Source: Phycisphaerae bacterium (GTDB lineage: Bacteria > Planctomycetota > Phycisphaerae > Phycisphaerales > SM1A02). Taken from it: a stretch of DNA of 5,886 nt. Below are positions 1-4,807 of the stretch, one piece after another; position 1 is the first letter of the stretch; each line of letters opens with the position of its first letter. The notes under the pieces were generated by a model. It made no database searches, was not told the origin of the DNA, and worked only from the letters and a program-made list of their open reading frames with translations. The stretch spans positions 1-5,886 of the forward strand of contig PKCT01000129.1 in assembly GCA_002862325.1 (NCBI GenBank), written 5' to 3'. Both the position numbers and the translations under genes were made by a program.

Positions 1-931
1 ACTGCTTCGAATCCTCGAGAATCCCGCTTCGACCGTTGTCGACGAGCACCACGTGGAGTTCGTCCGGTCCTTCGTCCTCGGGGGAGGCCTTCGGTCCCGT
101 CACCAGGGTCTGATAGCACGAGATCGCCTGGCCGGTTCCGCTCCGAGTGATCACCCTCACCAGGGGTCCGAGGTCCGCGAGCGTCGGCACGACCTTCTCG
201 ATTCCGACGACGGCGATGTGGATCCGGGGCAGGGAGGTGGTCAGCCTGATGTTGCCTTCGTTCTCGATCAGGAGGATCGAGCCGGTCTCCGCGACCAGGA
301 AGTTGCCGCCACTGATTCCGAGATCCGCGCTCAGGAAATGGCTCCGGAGCTCGCCCCGCGCGATGGCGGTCAGGGATTCGGCGTCCGCCGGCATCTCGCG
401 GCCGAGAGCCTTCGCGAAGATGGCCCGGATCTCGTGCCGTCGCCGGTGGATGGCCGGGAACAGGATGTGCGACGGAGGTTCATCCGCCAATTGGAGGATC
501 CATTCGCCGAGGTCGGTCTCGACCGGCACGATTCCGGCGTCGATCAGGCCATCGTTGAGGCCGATCTCCTCCGTCACCATCGACTTGCTCTTGACCGCGA
601 TGCGGACCTCGTGCCGTTGCGCGATGTCCAGGACGGCGCGTCTCGCCGTAGCGGCGTCGGGGGCCCAATGGACCCGGGTTCCCCGTTCCTTCGCCGCCCG
701 CTCGAAGCGTTCGAGGTGTTCGTCGAGACGTTCGATCGATCGCCGTCGGATGTCCGTGGCCCGACTTCTGAGACTCTGCAGATCGACGCCCGACAGCGCT
801 GCGGCCCGACGATCCCGAATCTTGTCGGTCGCGAGCGCGAGCGCCCCGCGGAGTTCGACGTTCGCGAGGGCTTCTGACACCAGTCGGTCGAACCGTTCGG
901 CCTGGAGATGATGGATCTCGCCCGTGGTCAA
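1..931 (-). CDS. lutB: LutB, lactate utilization iron-sulfur protein (partial, C-terminus missing)
   Basis: LutB is part of the cytoplasmic LutABC complex that oxidises L-lactate to pyruvate. The visible 310 residues form an N-terminal helical part and the LUD (DUF162) domain, roughly residues 70-300. Recognisable family motifs are VKSKSMVTEEIGLN (113-126), VETDLGEWILQLADEPPSHI (137-156), DLGISGGNFLVAETGSILLI (203-222), TTSLPRIHIAVVGIEKVVPT (231-250) and ELHVVLVDNGRSGIL (291-305). The family's C-terminal cysteine motifs for two 4Fe-4S clusters lie beyond the left edge; full-length members are about 460-490 residues. I chose the TTG at 931 because it overlaps the lutA stop (TTGA), has GGAG 8 bases upstream, and the next in-frame ATG falls inside the LUD domain (Met118). 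There is no frameshift or stop, so the gene appears intact as far as it can be seen. The family call is very secure; the TTG start is probable. Confidence 0.95.
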   Translation of the reverse strand, partial: MTTGEIHHLQAERFDRLVSEALANVELRGALALATDKIRDRRAAALSGVDLQSLRSRATDIRRRSIERLDEHLERFERAAKERGTRVHWAPDAATARRAVLDIAQRHEVRIAVKSKSMVTEEIGLNDGLIDAGIVPVETDLGEWILQLADEPPSHILFPAIHRRRHEIRAIFAKALGREMPADAESLTAIARGELRSHFLSADLGISGGNFLVAETGSILLIENEGNIRLTTSLPRIHIAVVGIEKVVPTLADLGPLVRVITRSGTGQAISCYQTLVTGPKASPEDEGPDELHVVLVDNGRSGILEDSKQ

Positions 932-1671
932 GGTATCCGCTCCGGTTCCCGGCTCGCGAGGAGTTCCGCGAGATGGATCCCTCGGACGTGCGATCCCCTG
1001 GACTCGAGTCTTCCTTCGATCTGCATGAGACAACTGACCTCGGAGGACGCGACGGCGTCGACTCCGAGCCCTTCGATGTCGTCGAGCTTGTCATCGCACA
1101 TCGCGGCGGAGATTCGTGGTTGCTTCACGCTGAAGGTTCCACCGAACCCGCAACAGCGATCCGCGGTGCGCGATTCGACCAGATCGAGTCCGGATACGTG
1201 TTCGAGAAGGATCCGTGGTTCGTCGTGGATGCCAAACTCCCGGAGTCCATGGCAGGCGTCGTGCCAGGTGACCCGTCCGTTCCAGCTCGCCCCCAGGTCC
1301 GTCCGCTCCAGGCGTCTGACGAGAAATCGAGAGAGCTCGTTCGTGGACGCGGCGACCTGCGCGGCCCTCACGGCATCGTCGCCTTCGAGCAGGTCGACCG
1401 CGTGCCGGAACATCGCTGCGCAGGAACCGGATGGCGTGACGATCGCCTCGCAACCGTCATCGAGCTGCCGATCCAGGATGTCGATGGCCCGCCTGCAGAC
1501 CGGGGTCGCTTCCCGGTGGTGGCCCGCGTTGAATGCCGGTTGGCCGCAGCATGTCTGTCTGGCATCGAATTCGACCGTGCATCCGCTCTTCTCGAGGATC
1601 TCCACGGTCGCTTCCGCGATCGACGGACGAAACTGATCGACGAGACATGTCACAAAGAGTGCGACCCGCAT
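928..1671 (-). CDS. lutA: LutA, lactate utilization (Fe-S)-binding protein
   Basis: LutA is the small CCG-domain subunit of the LutABC L-lactate oxidation complex, related to the GlpC/heterodisulfide reductase HdrB cysteine-rich proteins. The protein has 247 residues, close to the family norm of about 240. Two CCG domains are visible. The first has Cys9, Cys41-Cys42-Gly (TCCGQPAFNAG) and Cys84 (TPSGSCAAM). The second has Cys140 (WHDACHGLRE), Cys173-Cys174-Gly (RCCGFGGTFSVK) and Cys214 (SSEVSCLMQIEGRL). These cysteines are the expected cluster ligands. The frame stays open upstream to an ATG at 1812, but the ATG at 1671 begins the conserved MRVALFVTC start and avoids overlap with the divergent gene at 1801. 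No good Shine-Dalgarno precedes it. The stop overlaps the lutB start, implying a co-transcribed, translationally coupled pair. A glycolate oxidase GlcF-like role is less likely, because the adjacent LutB fixes the context. Confidence 0.95.
   Translation of the reverse strand: MRVALFVTCLVDQFRPSIAEATVEILEKSGCTVEFDARQTCCGQPAFNAGHHREATPVCRRAIDILDRQLDDGCEAIVTPSGSCAAMFRHAVDLLEGDDAVRAAQVAASTNELSRFLVRRLERTDLGASWNGRVTWHDACHGLREFGIHDEPRILLEHVSGLDLVESRTADRCCGFGGTFSVKQPRISAAMCDDKLDDIEGLGVDAVASSEVSCLMQIEGRLESRGSHVRGIHLAELLASREPERIP
940..943 (-). promoter_or_regulatory. Shine-Dalgarno site for lutB
   Basis: On the minus strand GGAG lies 8 bases upstream of the TTG at 931, inside the last codons of lutA. 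It is the main evidence for a TTG start, since no ATG is available in frame before the LUD domain. The TTGA overlap with the lutA stop suggests that ribosomes finishing lutA re-initiate on lutB. Confidence 0.6.
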
Positions 1672-1698
1672 ACTGGGAGGGTAGTTGCATTTTCGGGC

Positions 1699-1745
1699 GG
1701 AATCCGACCTTTCGGTGTGAGAACCGAGGTCCTCGGTCGGATTCC
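1699..1745. promoter_or_regulatory. Long dyad in the lutA/acyltransferase divergent intergenic region
   Basis: A perfect 9-base inverted repeat, GGAATCCGA (1699-1707) and TCGGATTCC (1737-1745), encloses 29 bases. Inside are a 5-base hairpin (TCGGT 1712-1716 with ACCGA 1723-1727, 6-base loop) and an overlapping alternative dyad, ACCGAGG-T-CCTCGGT (1723-1737). The element occupies the middle of the 129-base gap between divergent starts at 1671 and 1801. It could be an operator for a regulator of the lut operon, the acyltransferase or both, or a structured leader RNA. The symmetry is directly visible; the function is inferred. I could not identify convincing -35/-10 boxes in this gap on either strand. 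Confidence 0.4.
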
Positions 1746-1800
1746 ATCGGACCGCTCGCGAGGAGGGGAGTCCCTCGAACGCAAGACGAGATCTGAAGGC

Positions 1801-2439
1801 ATGACCATCCACACCCCGAAAAATCGTCGACGCGCAAGGATCACGAGCTCGCCGGGCCCGAGAATCTTCCGGAGCACTTCGACCAGGCCTCGGATCGTCG
1901 ACGTGCGGGTCGCCGAATCATCAGAGGATCTCTCGGCCATCCAGAGGCTTCGCCACCGGCTGCTCGGGAGCTTCGACGGCGCGATCGCGGGATTCGAGGA
2001 GAAACGAGACCGCCTCTTCGAGTCCACAGACGACACCGGTACCCATCTCGCCGCCTTCGACCACGCGGGGCGTGCGGTGGTGGCGATTCGCCTCGACGAC
2101 GTCTCCTCGTCTTCGAGCGCATTCCGGCCGGCGGCTCTGGGAGAGCTGGTGCACCTCGGGATCGATCTCGCCGACGGGCGGGCGCGGAGTTTCTCCGATC
2201 GTCTCCACGTCGGCCCGGGTGTCGATGGTCATCTCGTGATCCGACTGTTGGCCGCGATGATGCAGCAGGCACGGAGACGAGGTTGGGTCGGCGATCTGTG
2301 CCGCTGCGATCCGGAGCATTTCGAGATTCGTCGGACGCTCGGCTATCGATCACTGGGCGTCTTCGCCCCCGGGGTCGACGAGCGATATTCGATGCGGGAA
2401 CTCATGTATCTGGACTTCCCGCGATCCCGGCTGGGGTGA
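1801..2439 (+). CDS. GNAT-fold N-acyl amino acid synthase-like acyltransferase
   Basis: The 212-residue protein resembles FeeM-type N-acyl amino acid synthases and, more distantly, LuxI-type acyl-homoserine-lactone synthases, which share the GNAT fold. After a basic, poorly conserved N-terminus (1-32), the core runs through VRVAESSEDLSAIQRLRHRL (35-54), a GTHLAAFD...GRAVVAIRL strand pair (80-98), and the acyl-CoA-loop-like segment SDRLHVGPGVDGHLVIRLLA (132-151). A late CRCDPEHFEIRRTLGYRSLG (167-186) follows, matching the C-x-P-x-x-x-x-x-Y-x-x-LG-F/Y-R pattern of this fold. The glutamate usually three residues before the Arg of the E-x-x-R-like motif is not evident, so catalysis may differ. 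ATG 1801 is the first start after the shadow region opposite lutA; a GTG start at Val35 is possible. Only a weak AAGG lies very close upstream. The family (GNAT, acyl-transferring) is likely; donor and acceptor are unknown. Confidence 0.7.
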   Translation: MTIHTPKNRRRARITSSPGPRIFRSTSTRPRIVDVRVAESSEDLSAIQRLRHRLLGSFDGAIAGFEEKRDRLFESTDDTGTHLAAFDHAGRAVVAIRLDDVSSSSSAFRPAALGELVHLGIDLADGRARSFSDRLHVGPGVDGHLVIRLLAAMMQQARRRGWVGDLCRCDPEHFEIRRTLGYRSLGVFAPGVDERYSMRELMYLDFPRSRLG

Positions 2440-2677
2440 ATGCGATTGGATCCAGGACTTCCACCCGATCGTGCATTGAGCGGTTCGGCCGGCGTGTCGG
2501 TTCGCGATACCGGATGAGTTCCATATCGACCTCGTGAGCCGAGGGGAACGCCCCATGGTCGTGAACCGCGGTTTTGATGGGTACGAGACATCGACGCACT
2601 CGAATCGCTCCCGGCGCTGAACGCGACCGTCGCTCGAGCGATCCTGATCGGTTGCGATCGCCGACCGCTGGACGAGC
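2440..2677. other. Convergent intergenic region with small palindromes
   Basis: This 238-base gap lies between the ends of two convergent genes. I see no convincing gene. Small symmetric elements are GGGG-AACG-CCCC (2543-2554), the palindrome AACCGCGGTT (2564-2573) followed by two more T, the perfect 12-base palindrome TCGCTCGAGCGA (2630-2641), and GATCG-GTTG-CGATC (2646-2659). None has a proper stem plus U-tract, so no intrinsic terminator is called for either gene. Confidence 0.5.
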
Positions 2678-4018
2678 TCACGAATCGGGCGGCGTCGGCG
2701 GCGGATCGAGGCCGATCGTGCGGGAGACGCGGCGCCAGGACCACCAGAGCCATCCCGCCTGGGCGGCGCTCCCGATCGACAGGGCGATGATCGCCGCGAC
2801 GGCACCACCCAGGACCGGGAAGACGACGAATCCGACCAGGGACACGATGATCGCGAGGAGGCCGATGCCCACACCTTCCGAGATCGGGCGGGTTCGATGG
2901 ACGTCCACGAGCAGTCCCTGCCAGTAGCTTGCCAGGAATGTGAGAATCGGCATCGGGAGCATCGCCCAGGTCGCTGCGATCGCGAGCGGCAACGTGTCCG
3001 GCGGACTGCCTTCGAGATCCACGTACCAGAGGGCCCCCAGTGGCGACCATGCGATCAGCGCGACGACCGCGGAGAAGCCCAAACCCATCACGATCGAGAA
3101 TCGACGAAGCGTTCTTGGACCGTCCGGATCGCCGGCGTGTCGAACCGCGACTTCGTTGAAGGCCACGCCGCTCGAGCGGGTGAAGAAGCTCAGACCGCTG
3201 ACCGCGGGCCAGAGTGCAAGCGATGCGAGGGCCTCGGGCATTCGACTCATTCCCGCACTCGCGATCGGGAAGGACACCAGCGAGATCGTCGAGGTCAGTG
3301 CGAGCGGAATGTAGAAGCGAAGCGTCTTTGCAAGATCGAGTCGCACCGTTTCGGGTGCTCGTCGGAGCGGACCGCGTTCGACGGCCAGGGCTCCGATGCG
3401 GGCGTAGATCGCCTCGGCGACGACTCCGCACGACACGGCACCCGCCGCGAAGGCGGCACCATGCTTCGATTGGAGCATCAGCGCGATGCCCAGCGGAATC
3501 GCGGTCGCGACCAGTCGGATCACCGTGCCGTAGCCGACCTGTCGCTGTCGTCCGAAGCGGATGAGCAGGCCCTGGTGGAATCTTCGTTCCGCGACGGCGA
3601 TGGTGAACGGAAGCATCAGCTGGAGCCCGAGCCTCGATGATTCGAGGAGTTCCTCGGGAGGATCGAGCAGGGGTACGATCACCCAGTCGAACAGCGGCGT
3701 GAACGCGAAGAGTCCGTGGATGGTCGAGAAACCGACGCCCAGGTATCGCGAGAACCGCTGGAGGAACTTGAAGTTCTCGGGCGAGTCGCTGAGCCGAGTA
3801 CTGGCGGCGAGCAGCATGATCACCGGGGATTCGATCAGCAGACTGACGGGAAACACGACCCCGCCATAGGCCGCAAGTTGGACTTCCGCGTCGGGCAGAC
3901 GACCCAGGATGGCCGCGATGAAGGGCATTTCGATGCCCATGAGGAGCCAGCTGGCCGCCAGCGGCCACCAGGTGGAGAGCACACGACCGAAGGTCAGGGA
4001 TCTGGGGGCTGCTGTCAT
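2678..4018 (-). CDS. MATE/ANKH-like multi-pass membrane transporter
   Basis: This is a 446-residue integral membrane protein, predicted by eye to have about 11-12 hydrophobic segments in the inner membrane. It starts with a short cytoplasmic tail and the helix WWPLAASWLLMGIEMPFIAA (17-36) and ends in a proline-rich tail (438-446). It resembles a bacterial group distantly related to MATE exporters and the animal ANKH protein, in the MOP flippase superfamily. The halves look alike. FHQGLLIRFGRQRQVGYG (147-164) corresponds to YWQGLLVDVHRTRPISEG (365-382), and the helix pair starting near residue 18 corresponds to the one starting near residue 235 (RFYIPLALTS). Such pseudo-symmetry is typical of the superfamily. 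The length is complete for the family, the ATG at 4018 directly precedes the first conserved segment, and no Shine-Dalgarno is visible. The substrate cannot be told. It converges on the acyltransferase-like gene, so it is not in an operon with it. Confidence 0.72.
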   Translation of the reverse strand: MTAAPRSLTFGRVLSTWWPLAASWLLMGIEMPFIAAILGRLPDAEVQLAAYGGVVFPVSLLIESPVIMLLAASTRLSDSPENFKFLQRFSRYLGVGFSTIHGLFAFTPLFDWVIVPLLDPPEELLESSRLGLQLMLPFTIAVAERRFHQGLLIRFGRQRQVGYGTVIRLVATAIPLGIALMLQSKHGAAFAAGAVSCGVVAEAIYARIGALAVERGPLRRAPETVRLDLAKTLRFYIPLALTSTISLVSFPIASAGMSRMPEALASLALWPAVSGLSFFTRSSGVAFNEVAVRHAGDPDGPRTLRRFSIVMGLGFSAVVALIAWSPLGALWYVDLEGSPPDTLPLAIAATWAMLPMPILTFLASYWQGLLVDVHRTRPISEGVGIGLLAIIVSLVGFVVFPVLGGAVAAIIALSIGSAAQAGWLWWSWRRVSRTIGLDPPPTPPDS

Positions 4019-4227
4019 GGAGGCGAAGGGGTCGGAGATCGTTGATTGTGACGCCCAGGGCGCGGAAGTGCGGGCTACGGGGTTCGCTCTTCGGAGATTT
4101 TCGATTCGGAAGCGTCATGGTGGACGGTGAGGCTGCTACTCGAGGGCGGCCGCGAACAACGCGGTCCGAAGCACCAGCAGCACCCTCCTCGATCGTGGCG
4201 TGTGATCGACCTTGAAAGGACACATTG
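4019..4227. promoter_or_regulatory. Divergent intergenic region with two hairpins
   Basis: This 209-base gap must hold the promoters of the transporter (leftward) and the EF-hand protein (rightward), but no good -35/-10 pair could be recognised. Two inverted repeats lie in the presumed leader of the rightward gene. GGCCGCG-AACAA-CGCGGTC (4148-4166) has one G-T pair in a 7-base stem. The perfect TCGATC-9 bases-GATCGA (4189-4209) ends six bases before the AAAGGA Shine-Dalgarno. The GATCGA arm can alternatively pair with TCGATC at 4233-4238, just inside the coding region. Confidence 0.35.
4215..4220 (+). promoter_or_regulatory. Shine-Dalgarno site of the EF-hand protein gene
   Basis: AAAGGA lies 7 bases upstream of the ATG at 4228. 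This favours that ATG over the adjacent in-frame TTG at 4225, which would be only 4 bases away. It is the clearest ribosome binding site in the window. Confidence 0.7.
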
Positions 4228-4734
4228 ATGCATCGATCACTCACCACCGGACTCGCTCTCGCCACCCTCACCCTCGGCCTTGGATCGGCCGCCTTTGGCG
4301 ACGCGAAGGGGCAGCCGCGTCCTTCGTTCAGCGACAACCTCGGCATGCAGATCGAGAACGACCCCAGGCCGGGCAAGCCGGGCAAGACCGGCGGAACCGT
4401 CAGGTTGGAAGAGCGACCGTCACTTCAGGACGGTCCTCTGCGAACCCGGAACTCCGCCGCTCGACGAGCCGCCGATCACCAGCTCTCCGACGATCTGAAG
4501 GTCAAGATCGGCGACGCGGACGCCAAGCCGAAGGGTGGAGATTCGGATGTTCCGGATTGGACCAGCTGCGATCCCTTCGACGTCAACATCGATGGCAAGG
4601 TCGACACGGAAGACTTCGCCGAACTGCTTGCGAACTTCGGGACGGCCGAGGGCGACCTGACCGGAAACGGCCTGGTCGACGGCGAGGATCTGGGACTCCT
4701 CCTCATCCGGATCTCCAACCTCCCTCGGAATTGA
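4228..4734 (+). CDS. Secreted dockerin-like protein with two EF-hand loops
   Basis: This is a 168-residue exported protein of unknown role. Residues 1-24 form a signal peptide: MHR, then a hydrophobic stretch, with probable cleavage after the AAFG at 21-24. Residues 25-110 are low-complexity and hydrophilic, rich in Pro, Gly, Lys, Arg and Asp (for example RPGKPGKTGG near 47-56), and probably disordered. The C-terminal 60 residues carry two calcium-binding loops. The first is D118-x-N120-x-D122-G-K-x-D126-x-x-D129, followed by helix FAELLANFG. The second is D143-x-T145-x-N147-G-L-x-D151-x-x-D154, followed by LGLLLIRISN. This spacing is that of a type I dockerin-like duplicated EF-hand, common at the ends of planctomycete secreted proteins. 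Normally the module is attached to a large enzymatic or adhesive domain; here nothing else is present. A transcription terminator follows 35 bases after the stop. Domain call secure, function unknown. Confidence 0.85.
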   Translation: MHRSLTTGLALATLTLGLGSAAFGDAKGQPRPSFSDNLGMQIENDPRPGKPGKTGGTVRLEERPSLQDGPLRTRNSAARRAADHQLSDDLKVKIGDADAKPKGGDSDVPDWTSCDPFDVNIDGKVDTEDFAELLANFGTAEGDLTGNGLVDGEDLGLLLIRISNLPRN

Positions 4735-4769
4735 CATTCGTCGAGTCGATTGGACGACTTCCCCTCCCT

Positions 4770-4807
4770 GACCGGTTCCCGTATGTGTGCGGGGGCCGGT
4801 CTGTTTT
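4770..4807 (+). terminator. Intrinsic terminator after the EF-hand protein gene
   Basis: A 12-base stem, 4770-4781 with 4790-4801, encloses the 8-base loop TATGTGTG and is followed by TGTTTT (4802-4807). Two of the pairs (4776-4795 and 4777-4794) are G-U in a plus-strand transcript and would be A-C mismatches in a minus-strand one, and only the plus direction has a U-tract. It therefore terminates the rightward EF-hand gene. The last T is also the first base of the convergent symporter's stop triplet, so the two transcription units are packed with almost no spare DNA. Confidence 0.85.

Noticed and set aside
53..911. Two overlapping plus-strand open frames of 254-274 codons
   Set aside because: They are antisense shadows of lutB. 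Their translations are Arg/Ser- or Asp/Arg-rich with no domain, whereas the minus strand encodes an uninterrupted LUD domain.
973..1800. Long upstream extension of the acyltransferase reading frame on the plus strand
   Set aside because: It lies opposite lutA, whose minus-strand product matches a known family throughout. The extension shows no recognisable domain, and the GNAT core only begins after 1801.
2543..2573. GGGG-AACG-CCCC hairpin and AACCGCGGTT palindrome as a terminator between convergent genes
   Set aside because: The stems are only four to five bases long, the second has no loop, and neither is followed by a real T-run.
2402..2599. A 65-codon minus-strand frame in the convergent gap
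   Set aside because: Its third codon positions are only moderately G/C (a little over half), unlike the strongly G/C-ending real genes. It has no recognised motif and no ribosome binding site, and it overlaps the end of the acyltransferase gene.
2630..2641. Perfect 12-base palindrome TCGCTCGAGCGA as an operator or attachment site
   Set aside because: It lies in a convergent gap downstream of both genes, where an operator is not expected. There is no repeat copy or integrase nearby, and short CG-rich palindromes arise often at this base composition.
2897..3640. A 247-codon plus-strand frame opposite the transporter
   Set aside because: The translation is a charged Arg/Asp/Glu/His-rich sequence without hydrophobic core or domain. 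The minus strand encodes a well-formed membrane protein.
2343..4385. A 680-codon minus-strand open frame, the longest in the window
   Set aside because: It overlaps the transporter in another frame along its whole length and is highly Arg/Pro/Ser-rich, as expected for a GC-rich shadow. It would also span the intergenic region and part of the EF-hand gene.
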